Shown: positions 43,107-54,948 of the stretch, in pieces
Numbering within the stretch: position 1 is the first letter of the stretch
How the letters are laid out: each line of letters starts with the position of its first letter
Assembly: GCA_951799425.1 (NCBI GenBank)
Contig: OX637394.1
Location: forward strand, 29,362,001-29,426,000
Direction: 5' to 3'
Source: Ilex aquifolium
Taxonomy: Eukaryota > Streptophyta > Magnoliopsida > Aquifoliales > Aquifoliaceae
DNA length: 64,000 bases
Notes under the pieces: generated by a model
The model's database searches: none
What the model was told of the DNA's origin: nothing
What the model saw: the letters and a program-made list of their open reading frames with translations, nothing else
Made by a program: the position numbers and the translations under genes

Positions 43107-44031
43107 TGATGAGAACCAAGATGGTCCTACTCTTAAAGATCATTTGCAAGTCTATATGAGCCAATTACAAGATCAAGAGCCAAGAAAATCAAGGAAGCAA
43201 TGCAAGGATTGTTGCAATCCACCTGGGATGAAGTTAGCAAGAGGCCAACACTCAAGATGAGCTTGAAAGAAGGAGAACCAATTTTGATCCACTTGATCCA
43301 AGCTGTGAAAGACATGAAGACATGACTTAGAGATAGGGCCTTTTGTTGTTAAGGCTTTCAATTTGTTTAAAGAATTTTTATTATTAGTTTAGAATAAGTG
43401 GGTTTGAGGATGCTTAGCCCACATATGTCTTATTATTTTATTTGGACTAGGGTTTAGAATAAGTTACTGTATCATGGTACTGTTCATGCTACAGTACCAT
43501 GACACTATTCACTCAAGGGCATTTTTTGAGAGAAAGGGTCACAAATTTTAGTCTTTAGTTATTCCTATTTAGATTAGGATTTGTTTTCTTAGTAGATTAG
43601 GATTTGTTTTCTTAGTAGATTAGGATTTGTTTCCTTAGTAGATTAGGAGATTTGTTTCCTTAGTAGATTAGGATTTTAGGAATTTTTCTTGGAATGGTCA
43701 ACCTATAAATAGGCGTTCTATCAATGAAAAAGGGGAGACAATATACAATGAATTTTGATTGTGAGTTGAGTTGAGTTTACTCCTCTCGTTCTTGATTGAA
43801 CATTTGAACTTATCAAAGGTAGATCACAACCTTTGTGGCGTTCCTCCTTGTAATTTGGGTTCTTGAGACGGGTTCTTCAACGGGTCTAGATTTTAATATA
43901 ATCTATAGGTTCTTGACACGACTTCTCAACGGGTCTAGATTCTCCATCCATAGACCTGAGTTTGGCTTTCTTGGGTTGTATTTCCAATATTGTTGTTGGG
44001 TCTCAAAGCAAGTCGATTGGGGTTCACATCA
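43107..44031 (+). mobile_element. CRM-like solo LTR with 23-bp repeats
   Basis: 925 bp, TGATGAGAACC...GGTTCACATCA, perfect duplication AATTG (43102-43106 and 44032-44036). B family, but with a 23-bp tandem array (43571-43680) immediately upstream of CCTATAAATAGGC (43702-43714), which the 756-bp LTR of B lacks. Inserted in E between gag and protease. Confidence 0.9.
43571..43680 (+). repeat. 23-bp U3 tandem repeat
   Basis: About five copies of a unit beginning AGATTAGGATTTGTTTTCTT. They end about 20 bases before the TATA box. The same unit, on the opposite strand, forms the array at 51342-51486. Confidence 0.8.
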
Positions 44032-46010
44032 AATTGGCCTTGTGATTGGTTGGGCAGGAAACTTGCCCTTCTCATGTGTGTTCATTGATTGGGTCAACTT
44101 TTGAATGTGGCTTTTGAGATCCTCGAAAGACCGGGTGATCTGGGTTTTGAAATCATTGAAAGCCTGAGTGGAATGAGTGTTGTACATTTGGCTTTGCATG
44201 AACTGATTCAATATGTCCTCAAGGCTTCTCTTGTGTGGTGATTGGTATGGTTGATATGCAGGAGGTCCTTGAGGTGGTGGTTGTGAACTTTCTTGTGGAT
44301 TCATGGGAGTTGGTTGTGTGTTCCTCCAACTGAAGTTCGGGTGATTCTACCACCCTGGATTGTATGTTTCAAAATACGGGTTGGAATTAGGTTTGTTGAA
44401 GTTGGAAATTGCATTTGTTTGAACAAGACTTATTTGAATGTCGGAATGGTGGGACACTCCCTAGTAGGGTGACCTGTCAGTGCACAAATCCCACACAATT
44501 CTTCTGTGGGAGGGCCAACGCCAACTTGATGTACCTTTTTCATCTCTAGAGCTTCAAGCTTTTGAGATGGGTAGTCATTTTTGCTCTCAGGTCATCATGA
44601 TGTGAACCCCAATCGACTTGCTTTGAGACCCAACAACAATATTGGAAAAACAACACAAGAAAACCAAACTCAGGTCTATGGATGGAGAATCTGAACCCGT
44701 TGAGAACCCATTTCAAGAACCTAGATTATATTAAAATCTAGACCCGTTGAAGAACCCGTCTCAAGAACCCAAATTACAAGGAAGAATGCCACAAAGATTG
44801 TGATTTACCTTTGATAAGTTCAGAAGTTCAAACAAGAACAAGAGGAGTAAACTCAACTCACAATTCAAAATTCAATATTGTCTAATCTCTAAAGTGGTTG
44901 GTTACATCCTTTAAATACCCTTCCCAAAACATGATAACACCCTCGAATAAAATTTGTCACCCTTTCTCTCAAAAATGCCCTCGAGTGAATAATGTCGGAG
45001 GTACTGTAGCGTGAACAGTGTCGTGCTATAGTAACTTATTCTAAAACCCTAGTTCAAATAAAATAATAAGACATATGTGGGCTAAGCATCCTCAAGCCCA
45101 CTTATTCTTAACTAATAATAAAAATCCTTTAAACAAATTGAAGGCCTTAATAACAACAGGCCCTATCTAACATGTTCTCTTTCTTTCAAGCCCATCTTGA
45201 GTGTTGGACACTTGCTAGCTTCATCCCAGGTGGATTGCACCAATCCTTGCATTGCTTCCTTGATCTTCTTGGCTCTTGATCTTGTAATTGGCCCATCTGG
45301 AACTTGCAAAGGATCTTTAAAAGTAGGCCCACCTTGGTTCCCATCACATCATCTTCTTTCAAGACATACTTACCCCCTTGGGAAGTAGATGGTTTGGTTT
45401 CAACAGTGGTTGAGTCCCACATCTGAAAACTATTAGATATGGTGTCAAAAAAATTGAATGCCTCCTCTGGACTCTTTCCCATGAACTCTCCTTGAGCCAT
45501 CATTTCGACAAACTGAAGTAGTCTAGTGGGCAAAGAGTCATAGAAAAATCCTACCAAAGTCCAATTTTCAAAAGCATAGTGTGTACAGGATTGGAGAAGA
45601 CCCTTGAATCTCTCCCAACATTGGTAAAATGTTTCTTCCTCTTTGACCGAAAAATTCATGATTTGCCTTTTTGAGTGCATTAGTATGGTGTAGGGGAAAG
45701 AACATTTTGAAAAACTCATTATGTAATGCGTGCCAGTTGGGTATTGAATGTGCTTTCAAAGAATTTAGTCATTGTTTAGCTTTGTCCTTTAAAGAGAAAG
45801 GAAACAGTTTCAACCTGGCCAGTTCGGAATTTTCTTGGAATGTTCCACATACCTCCTCAAAATCTTTTATATGCAAATATGAGTTTTCAGATTCGAGTCC
45901 ATGAAATTGAGGTAGTAGTTGCACAGTCCCCGCCTTTACATTAAAGAGAGGCACATTTGCAGTAAACACAAAAAAAGAGGGGACACTGTTTCGTGTGGGA
46001 TGCAAGTAAT
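44032..46010 (-). pseudogene. gag of element E, split by a solo LTR
   Basis: Minus strand from about 46010: TVQLLPQFHGLESENSYLHIKD, LKLFPFSLKDKAK (gag core), EEETFYQCWERFKGLLQ and FENWTLVGFFYDSLPTRLLQ, then after a solo LTR (44598-45346) the Pro/Gln-rich tail with NPQESSQPPPQGPPAYQP and EKGKFPAQP. A decayed CX2C-type knuckle region is expected near 44480. Broken fossil, few breaks apart from the insertion. Confidence 0.8.
44598..45346 (-). mobile_element. CRM-like solo LTR in gag of E
   Basis: 749 bp, minus strand TGATGGGAACC...GGTTCACATCA, duplication CATCA (44593-44597 and 45347-45351). It is B type, with the same TTTAAATACC core promoter as the 5' LTR of B and no U3 tandem array. Because the duplication equals the LTR end, the exact border could shift. 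Confidence 0.85.
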
Positions 46011-46280
46011 CCCTCAGAGTTCAAATGTTAGAAACTTCCCCCTCTCTCTCAGGAACTTCCCCTTGTCTCTCATTATTGGCCATGCTATTATCAAAAGAGT
46101 CTGCTACTAATCGAGGTGAAGATGGTTTAGACTGATTTATAGACCCAACAAATTCTTCTGGCAAATTTTAATAGTGAGGATCGTCCTCAGACATAAAATA
46201 AGAATTATACACATTAAATCAAATATATATATACACAAATGAAGGTCTTTTCACCTTTTACTTTAAAACACCTTTTTGGT
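46011..46280 (-). other. Leader and gag start of E
   Basis: Non-coding leader and poorly preserved gag N-terminus. Includes a short TA-rich tract (46220-46236) and a duplicated CCCCTCTCTCTCAGGAACTT-like segment at 46040-46070. No separate gene. Confidence 0.4.
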
Positions 46281-46298
46281 TCCCTGGCAACGGCGCCA
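46281..46298 (-). other. Primer-binding site of E, tRNA-Asp type
   Basis: Minus strand TGGCGCCGTTGCCAGGGA, six bases inside the LTR end. Confidence 0.85.
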
Positions 46299-46304
46299 AA
46301 AACT

Positions 46305-48000
46305 TGACTTGATCTGAAATGTGTACACCCAAGTGCAGGCGGTCAAGTTGTAGTAATAATCCGGTTAAGTTCGGAGTCGAATCCACAGGGAACTAATGTT
46401 GGTGTTTCAAAGTAAGTAGTGACAGAGACCAAAGTGACTGGAACCCTTGAGATTTAAAGTGATGATCTTTATGGATTTTTCCTGAACAGAATATAAGATT
46501 CTTCCCAACAGGATTTTCTAGACAAAATTTAATATTCTCTCAAATGTAAAAGTCACCCTTTAGCTCGAGGATCTGGACATGTAGTCAATTATCCAGTTGT
46601 TATACTTGTGCTTGGGAACTCAATTAACTCCTGTGTCAACATAAATTTAATCGGAGGATAAAGATGGATTCTGAGAATTAAGAGCATGGTTCTGCTGTCT
46701 TTGTAGAGATTTACAAGAATTGTTTATGTCGAGACTCAACCCGTCTACAAACAAGCAAGTATTTCTACAAGGCATTCGACCACTGTGTTAGTATTCCATT
46801 CTTAGTTGAAGCACAATAATGGTGAAGATTGAAAGGTATTCATGAAGATCTAGTTGGAGTACTTGCAAAGGACCAATTAGTCTTCCTATGCCAAGAGTCA
46901 TCTATGTCATAGAAGGACTCATGGTTGTGCAAAGTACCTTAGCTTTGCTAGATGCATTCAATCATTCAATAAACAAGTAAAAGATAAAGCATTAAGCATA
47001 AACGAAATGCACAAATATAACTTCCGAACGATTTATAAACGTCCATCACCTCTTACTAAGGAGTGAATGGGAAACTACTCACTCTTCATGGCTTTGAAAA
47101 AGCTAGAAAAGTGAGTGATTCTCATCCCTCCAAGTAGAGGAGTTACAAGGTAAATCACACTACACAATGAACCTATCTTTGACGAAGAATGAGTGAATCA
47201 CTTTCCACCCTTCACGGCTTTGGTAGAGCTCTAGAAAAGAGGAAGAGTTTCACTCCTCTAAGGGAAGAAGGAAGCTCAAACAATGGAAGAAAATGAAACT
47301 AATAATGAAAGTAGAAGAAAGCTAGTCACTGTTGGAGGGTTTCCTCCTCAACCAAAAGATGATCTATCTCCCTCTATGTATGTCTATCTATCTCTAAGTC
47401 TAAGTGCATTCAAAATGTAAATCTAAGTCTAAGACTAAGTCCCCTTTTGAAGCTCCCACAATGGGAGTATTTATAGAAAAGGAGGAGGAGGTAAAGAGGT
47501 GTAAAATAATAGTACAAAGTCCTCAAGGTCCAAGTGAATGCCCCAAGGTTCGGATAAAAAATCAACCACTCTACAGCCTGTCTGGGGGCAACGTTCGAAC
47601 GTTGAATCCTATCTTCTGTTATCTCATCACTCTGGCAGTCTGGTCCTTAAATAATTCAAGATGGCGTTCGAACGTTGATTGGCGTTCGAACGTTGTACTC
47701 AAGTAGCTCTTGGTTTTCTGTGAAAATAACTGCAACACGCCATATGACATCACCTCAGCAGTCTGGTCTTCAAATAATTCAAGAGGACGTTCAAACGTGG
47801 ATTGGCGTTCGAATGTTTATGCCTTGTTTTAAACTTCTCCAATTTTCTTCCATAACAAGTGGGTGTTGCATGAAAGTTTGGTATCCATTGACTTTAGGAT
47901 TTTGCGCAACTTGTTCCTAAAATGTCATCATTTAAACTCCATAAAAGCATAAATAGTCTTGTAAAAAGTATAGTGAGATGCTAATTTTAACTATTCATCA
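46305..48000 (-). mobile_element. 5' LTR of element E
   Basis: 1696 bp, minus strand TGATGAATAGTTAAAATTAG...GATCAAGTCA. Palindromes CAACGTTCGAACGTTG (47589-47604), CGTTCGAACG (47665-47674, 47683-47692) and weaker copies to 47815 lie upstream of a TATA box (minus CTATAAATACTCCC, 47464-47477). It is only distantly related to the LTRs of A, F and G and has a different palindrome, but the same layout. Confidence 0.8.
47589..47815. promoter_or_regulatory. Palindrome cluster CGTTCGAACG in LTR of E
   Basis: CAACGTTCGAACGTTG is a perfect 16-base palindrome. Two perfect ten-base cores and two near-copies follow. An AATAATTCAAGA segment repeats beside two of them (47650 and 47773). The cluster lies about 110-340 bases upstream of the LTR TATA box. 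Confidence 0.75.
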
Positions 48001-49567
48001 CCTATGCAGATTGGCTTTGACATGGATGTAGAAAATTCATGTAATTTTTGGGTATGGTTATCCTACTAATTAGCAGATCATTATTATCATGGGGATTATG
48101 AATAATGGTTAAGACTATGATGACTAATGTGGTTAAATCGAGGAATAATGATTTAATCATCAAGAGTCTTATTTTTGGCTATGATTATATTACAAGAAAT
48201 CTGATAGTATTGAATTGAGGGAGATTATTGTGATCCTTTGAAGTCTATCTTTATCTTAAGGATCAGAAATATATTTATTCTGGATTGAATCATGGGAATT
48301 TAAGATTATATGTAACGAATAGAAGGGAGAGTATGTGAAAGCTGCTAGAGATTGATTACATGGGTTATTGATTCTAGCTTAAGGTTAGAGATTGAGAAGG
48401 AAATATTTGGAAGATAGAGAAAACGATTAGTGGTAATCGAGTTGGTTGATAATGTGGAGATATTAAGATTGATCTAACAGTAGGAATTTGAATGCGTGTG
48501 AGTTATGAGTGGGATTTTAGGGCTAATTGAGTTGAGTGCCAGACTGAGGACTGAAAACAATATTTTAGAGCTACAACTTGACTCATAGCCCAAGTAGTAT
48601 ATTTTTTTATTTACTAAAATTTCTTTTGACGGAGAAAGAGGGATCATTAGTGAACACATTTTGAAAGTTATAATCAAAGAACATATGTGGTGAAACATGA
48701 CATATCTTCACAAAACCTTACGAACTTATGAGAATTCTTATCTTAAGGCTAGTTTTTACTTAATGATTATTGAATTATAATTTATATCAGAGTGCGCAGA
48801 GAACCATTGGATTAGATTTAATATTAGTGGAATTTACTATTAGTTATGGTTACAGTGGTGAATGTAAAGAGTATAAGCTTCAAGAGTGAGATTCAATCTC
48901 TTGGAAAACTTGGTGTATAGTTTGATGGTTATAATTGTTGGGAATCTTGCAGTGTCCACTGAACCACATAAATTGATAATTGTCCATCAGATGTGAAGTT
49001 ATTATTAGATTTTAAATATTGTGAGTTTCTCTATTCTAGTGAGAAACAAAGTCATTAAGAATGATGCATCTATTTAAGGAATCATTGTAAAACTTACCAT
49101 AATGGCATTACTAAGTTTTGGATTATACCATAATTTGGGTACAGAAATGCTGAGTAATCCCATTAGTAAAATTGAATTTCATTGTTAAATGCTTATGGAT
49201 AAGCAACATGTAAGAAGAAAACATGAGATTTTTTTTAATGATTGGTAAATTCAACAGAGAAGTGATATCTAATGAGATCGAGTAGTTATGCATGATATGG
49301 AATTAGTTTAGACAATCACATGGAATTATTTAGTATAAAGAATAATCGAAAGTAGTGAATTAAGGTAAACTTGGGGACTTCACCAACTGCAGTGACGGTA
49401 TAAGTTGAAGGGAAGGATTTAAAATTTAGAATATGACAATGTATTACGATCTTGGATTTCATGCTTAAGGGATTAAGATGTGTTAAGACCCTGTGGCCAA
49501 TTAGAATTAGATAGACTAACTCGACGATTAAGTTTTGAGGACGAAACTTTCTTTAAGTGGGGTGGAT
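48001..49567 (+). other. Decayed tail of a Del/Tekay-like element
   Basis: AT-rich, with no open stretch above about 75 codons and no domain I can name. The end (49533-49567) reads TTTTGAGGACGAAACTTTC then AAGTGGGGTGGA, the usual last pol codons and polypurine tract before a Del/Tekay-type 3' LTR. So I infer very old pol sequence. The left border is the LTR terminus of E. Confidence 0.35.
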
Positions 49568-51004
49568 TGTTAACACCAACATGTGTTGTATTAAAATAGT
49601 GATGTAATTATTTTGTAATTATCATATATGTAATGACATAAGAATGAACCATATAGATTGTAAGAGTAGGAATAAATACTTGGGAGACAAATTGATCATG
49701 AAGTTTAAGTTTCGGAGGCATTTAAGCTTGAGAAGGGTGATTAGGTAAGTTTTTAAATGTTTTTAGGTCAAATTAATGCCTCCATTGAATCCGGAAGGTC
49801 GAGAAACCTTAGTATAGGTAATATGGAGTGTATTAGAAGTTAGAAAGTATTCCAGAGTTAAAGCGCATTTTAGAAAGAATTCGAGTAGGAAGGACTTTGA
49901 CACTACCTTAGTATTTTAGATATAAATTTTTATTCCTAAGTCCGATTGACCTGATTTTTGGACAGTCGAAGCTAGACTTCAAGGACTCCAAAAGTGTATT
50001 TCACGAAATATTCTTGAATCGACTCCTAAATAGGTGAAAATGCTCCTAAAGTTGGGACATAAAGTTGGCACCGTCCGAACGGTACTCCTTACCCTAAAAT
50101 CTTATTTTTCATCCAAAAGAGTCCTGATCAGTTTTCGGGTTTTTCTCCGTTTTCCACCCTATAAACACCATAAGGATGTTCCTTTATCCCTATTTCATCA
50201 ATTCTTAACCCTAGAGAACCTTAGAGAGCAAGAGAGAAGAAGAGAAACACAAGATTGAAGGGAGATTTTCATGTTGGAACGAATCAAACACACTAGTTTT
50301 ATACACCAACTATGGAATCATGGTAGGGGATTCTTCTTGAGTTCTTTCATTGAGACTTAGGGTATAATTATGTATGTTTTCAATCTTCTTGATAATTATA
50401 TGATAAATATGCATGAGTTCTTGGTTTCTTTATTATTGGAACATTGTCTTGAACAAAATACATGTTTGGGTTCAAGGAATACTTGTTCTTGAATTTTCAA
50501 AACCCTAGTTTTTCCAAAATACATGTGCTATTGTGAAATTCATATGGATTCTTGATTTCTAAATTCCTATTCTTGATTAGATTATGTTTTCATATAATAC
50601 TTGTTCTTGTTCCAACAAATTGTGATTTTTGGAAAAACCTTAGAATTTTGATATCGAAATTGAGACGGTTTTATTGATATGATCTCTTGCATATTTTAAT
50701 TATTTTATTATTGTAGTATATTGAGAATTTTACAATTGTGATACTTGAATTGTTAATGGAAAATTGTGATTGGTTAAGATTGTGGTTGTTGAGAAAATTG
50801 TGGTTTCATCTCTTGTATGGTTTGGGTGTGATGGACTTGAATTGTCTTCAAGAGCTACCCTAAAATGTCAGATGTTAGTCTACCCTAGTGGGGGTGAGAT
50901 GGTTGCCTAACACTTGTAGTGAATTGTTGTTTATGAGAGCAACTACTATTGTTCACGTAGGTTCGAGGCTGAGGGATGGTATACCTGATGTGGAACCTGC
51001 CGAA
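49568..51004 (+). mobile_element. Del/Tekay-like LTR, right end missing
   Basis: Starts TGTTAACACCAAC after a polypurine tract. TATA box CCTATAAACA at 50158-50167, followed by an A/G-rich start of transcript (AGAGAGCAAGAGAGAAGAAG, 50224-50243). No coding potential. It is cut near 51005 by an LTR scrap of the CRM-like group. The start does not match the solo LTR at 40451 closely, so it is a separate family. Confidence 0.5.
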
Positions 51005-51598
51005 ATAACGAGATCCAACAACGAAAAGGAACTCAAGATCGTTCTACGATCAAATTTGAATGATAGACCTCGACCCGTTGTTTACGACAAACAAGAACCT
51101 TGGTATATATGACCTCAACCCGCTGTTTGTGTGAAACAAGAACCTTGGTATAAAGGAAGACGCCACAAACGGTGTGGAAACCCATTTGATAAGTCGCTGG
51201 TGAAGGCCACGAAAATCCTGACAAGTTCGTTTAGTTCGTCAAAGAACTGTAGAGAAAATACTCTCAAAATTTGCTGAATAATGATCTACCTTTTCATTGA
51301 TTTAGACGCCTATTTATAGGCTGGCCATTACAAAGAAAATTCATAATCTGCTAAGGAAAACAAATCTTAATCTACTAAGGAAACAAATCATAATCTACTA
51401 ATGAAACAAATCATAATTTACTAATGAAACAAATCCTAATCTATTAAGGAAACAAATCCTAATCTACTAAGGAAACAAATCCTAGTAGGAGTTTATATTC
51501 TGACAAAAAAATATGACCTGTTCCAGAAATTTTGGAAATTACAAAAATACCCCTAACTCTAAAAAATACCCCTAACTCTAAAAAATACCCCGAAATTA
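51005..51598 (-). mobile_element. CRM-like LTR scrap (third subfamily)
   Basis: Minus-strand LTR piece with GAAGACGCCAC and a CCTATAAATAGGC core promoter (51308-51321) shared with the C LTRs, and the 23-bp U3 array (51342-51486) shared with the solo LTR at 43107. ACCCCTAACTCTAAAAAAT is tandemly duplicated at 51550-51590. Neither LTR terminus is visible. It abuts the cut gag of C2. Confidence 0.55.
51342..51486 (-). repeat. 23-bp U3 tandem repeat, second locus
   Basis: About six copies of the unit seen at 43571 (plus-strand form ACTAAGGAAACAAATCCTAA), again directly upstream of the TATA box in minus-strand sense. Confidence 0.75.
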
Positions 51599-52415
51599 CA
51601 TTTTGAATATCTCGGTTCAAACCGTGCAAAAATCGTGCCATGGTCGCCTCTCGATCCTCCTCTACATTTACCCGAATCATGGCTATCTCCATCACCTTAT
51701 AATACTCCTCAACACTCCTGGACCCCTGAGTCAACCCTTGCAACCTCTGAAACAAGTCCCTATAATAATGAGAAGGGACAAACCTCTTCCTCATGATACT
51801 CTTCATCTGATCCCAAGTATCAACCGGATGCTCTCTATTCCTCGTCCTATTCATCACTAACTGATCCCACCATACCACCGCATAATCAGTAAACTCCACT
51901 GCAGCTAGTTTCACCTTCTTCTCCTCTGAATAGTCGTGGCAATCAAACACTAACTCCACTTTCTTTTCCCACTCTAAATAAACCTCCGGATCATTCTTGC
52001 CTTGAAAGGCTGGGATTTTCATCTTAATGCTACCCAAATTTCCATCTCTCCGATAAACACCTCTAACACCTCCACGACCACCTCTGCCACCTCTACCACC
52101 TCTACCATGGTCAAACCCAATCAACGTGGCCTGGTCTTCGAAGTAATCACCAAGATCCCACTCGTCATCATCGATAATGTTTTGATGACGCCTATTCTGC
52201 CTCCTCTCCACTGGTGCCTCACGCCTATCATGTCCTTCAACTCTTCTTCCCTCATTCGTTCTCAACTCATTAATCGCATTCGCCTGCTCCTCCAACTGAT
52301 TTCCCATGTCATCAAATCTCGTATTCATACGTTCGAACTGTTGTTGCATAGCCTGAAGTATGAATAGCACATCAGTACCACCCTCCTCTGCTACTCCTTT
52401 ATCCTTGGAAGTCAT
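51599..52415 (-). pseudogene. gag fragment of C2
   Basis: Starts MTSKDKGVAEEGGTDVLF at 52415 and is open to the cut. It has the same coiled-coil segment and gag core (IPAFQGKNDPEVYLEWEKKV, YYRDLFQRLQGLTQGSRSVEE) as C1. A GRGGRGG repeat in the linker is longer than in C1. The zinc-knuckle part lies beyond the cut. Confidence 0.8.
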
Positions 52416-53182
52416 GTTTTATAACCTGCAAAACAATGTTAGAAATAGCCTCACAAACACTCCCTCACGTGTTTCACTCGTTTCAATGTCACTCAACCCT
52501 CGTGTTTACACTCTTATTGGCTTTTTCTTAAGATAAGCTCACACACTCAGCCTTTTACCACTCAAATGTTTCACCTTTGTCGTTCTTTCGCAAACTACTC
52601 AAAACTCAACCAAAAACCAACCGTTCTCATAACGCACAATAACTTAACAAAATAAGACACAAATATCGAAGGAAGGACCAGAATTAACAATGAAAACAGA
52701 GAATAACAACTATAACACGAAAATGAAACAAAGAAACACAACGAAGCAAAGAAAACGAATTCGGCAAAAACTAAGAGAAACAATGATTCGAAAGCAACAA
52801 ATGGATCAAGAAAGGGGTTAAATCAAATAAGATGACCTATTTTGGGATAACAATGCGTGAATGATCATAATAAGTAACTTTTGATTTTTTTTTTTTGTTC
52901 AAATCTCAACACAAGTCAGCCCTAAAGCAATTTGATTAGCCTCAATTCGATTCTTTCTTTCTTTTCTTTTCTTTTTTTTTCTTCTTCTTCTCTTTTTTTT
53001 TTTTTTTTGATATCAGATCACAAAAGAGGCAACAAGTCACGCCCCAAATCAAATAGAATAAACAAAATCGGAATGAACAGTCGCAATGAACAGTAACTAT
53101 GAACAGTGCACGAATTTTTTTTTTTTTTAAATAGATGTGCATAAACAAAGATAACCAACCTGGTTCGAGAAAACAAACCCGA
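52416..53182 (-). other. Leader of C2
   Basis: Non-coding leader matching C1's at 33038-33983, shorter by internal length changes. T/C-rich tract at 52964-53010. No gene. Confidence 0.6.
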
Positions 53183-53198
53183 GTGCTCTGATACCAAC

Positions 53199-53943
53199 TG
53201 ATGCGAACCCTTAAACGAATTCAAGAACCCACGGGCACATTGATTGAAGACTCCCCAAGAAAGATCACAAATCAGATTATAAGAACCAAGAACCCTAGAC
53301 CCAATGTTTGCAAGAAACAAGAACCCAAGGTTAAAAGTTCAAGAGAAGGACGCCACACTCAAGATTGAGCGATAAGTCGATGAACGCCACAAGAAAGATT
53401 AATTCTTGACAAGTTCTTTAAATAGTTCATGGAAGAACAATAAGGTAGAAACCTCACAATACACACCAAAATATTCTGTCTTTTACAATGCTTTGAATGC
53501 CTATTTATAGGCTAGTTATTACAAAGAAAACTTCCTAACATAGCTTATCCTATTTAAGAAATATCTCTTACTTGCTGGTGAAGAAATATCTCTTACTTGT
53601 GGGTAAAGAAATATCTCTTACTTGCTGGTAAAGAAATAGCTTACTTTCCTAAACTCTTACTTTCCTAAAAGGAATAACTCACATGCCTAAATAGCTAAGG
53701 AAAGTCTTACAATCAGACCAATTTTAAACATGCCAATTTAAAGCTTAGCCTTTGCCGGAATCTTCTAGAACTTGAATCATGTTGATGGATCTTTGCCCAA
53801 GTGGATCATGCTCCTTGCTTGAACTTCCACAATCAGCCCATATGTCTTGAATCAGCCCGTTCAATGCTTCCTTCATCCTTTTTACTCTTGCCCGAGTCAT
53901 AGGACCTCCATTTATGCTCAACGGATCAGATTGTATTGCATCA
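53199..53943 (-). mobile_element. 5' LTR of C2
   Basis: 745 bp, minus strand TGATGCAATACAATCTG...GGTTCGCATCA. 25-bp array at 53556-53650 upstream of CCTATAAATAGGC (53499-53512). The U3 start is open and encodes GGPMTRARVKRMKEALNG. Confidence 0.85.
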
Positions 53944-54948
53944 GAACTTTTTACCACTGGGAAAGTATTGTGCTCCCCCAAGAATGAATATTTGAGGTTT
54001 GATGGCAAAGGCTTCAACTCCAAGTTCAGAGTTTGTACAGTTGATGGAAATATCTTCTTTTCTTGTTGTGGAAGCTTCTCAAATGTTGGGGTCTATTTTT
54101 CTACGCCTTGTAAACTTTCCAGCTCCTCTTGATCAACTATCTCCTCCTCCCCCAACTTCAAAGTGTTGCATAGCTCCAAGTGCTCCTCCAACAAAGTGTC
54201 AATTCGGTTGATCTCATGTACTTCATCATCATCACCTTGTTGCTTGCACAAATTGAACACGTTGAGGTCCATTGTCATATTCCCGAATGTAAGCTTCATA
54301 AGTCCATTCCTGCAATTAATCACGGCATTAAACGTAGCTAGGAATGACCTACCTAGTATGATAGGAATTTGTGAGCTAGTTTTAACAACCGGATGAGTAT
54401 CAAGTACAATAAAATCAACAAGGAAATAGAAATTATCAACTTTAACTAAGACATCCTCAACTACTCCCCTCGGTGTTCTAACTCTACGATTCGCCAATTG
54501 AAGAGTGATTGGAGTTGGCTTCAACTCTTCAAGTTGGAGTTGTTGGTACACCGAATAGGGTAGGAGATTGACACTTGGCCCCAAGTCAAGAAGTGTTTGC
54601 TCCACTCGGCAATTTCTTATTGTGATAGCAATGGTTGGGCAGTGGGGGGGTCTTTGAATTTGGTGGTGTGTTGGTCCTCAAGATTGAGCTCACTTGCTCG
54701 GTGAGGAATACCTTCTTGTGCACGTTCAACTTCCTCTTCAATGTGCACAAGTCTTTCAAAATCTTGGAACATGAAGGGATTTGTTTTATGACATCGAGGA
54801 GTGGGGTGCTGATTTTCACCTGCTTAAACAATTCTATATTGTCAGAATAGTTAGCCACCTTTACGGGTGGCTTCAAACGTTGGGGAAAAGGGGCTGGAAT
54901 AGGACATGCATGCACATTAACATCAACAATTTTTTCTTTTTCACTCAC
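53944..54948 (-). pseudogene. Protease region of element G
   Basis: Minus strand CPIPAPFPQRLKPPVKVANY, LCTLKRKLNVHKKVFLTEQVS, retropepsin part LLDLGPSVNLLPYSVYQQLQL, RTPRGVVEDVLVKVDNFYFL and the RT-side linker MELKPLPSNLKYSFLG. Closely similar to A at 13747-14771. Fossil. Confidence 0.8.

Larger units (their letters stand above)
34797..48000 (-). mobile_element. Athila-type element E, host of three solo LTRs
   Basis: Minus-strand element with 5' LTR (46305-48000), tRNA-Asp-type primer site, gag, protease, RT, RNase H, integrase, spacer with an internal promoter-like region, and 3' ORF. Its 3' LTR is absent; C1 abuts the 3' ORF at 34797. Solo LTRs lie at 40451-41917, 43107-44031 and 44598-45346, each with a perfect duplication. 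RT-RNase H is long and open; overall broken, with perhaps six to ten breaks besides the insertions. Confidence 0.85.
51599..53943 (-). mobile_element. CRM-like element C2, gag-only remnant
   Basis: Minus strand: LTR 53199-53943, primer site 53183-53196 (TGGTATCAGAGCAC), leader 52416-53182 with the same T/C-rich tract as C1, and gag 51599-52415. Protease, pol and 3' LTR are absent. The right border is an intact LTR terminus inside element G. Confidence 0.85.

Noticed and set aside
49568-51004. Same family as the solo LTR at 40451
   Set aside because: Both look Del/Tekay-like, but starts (TGTTAACACC versus TGTAATATCC) and interiors do not match well enough.
52942-53148. Minus-strand open stretch ending in a Lys/Glu run
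   Set aside because: Translation of the T/C-rich tract in the leader of C2; no coding evidence.
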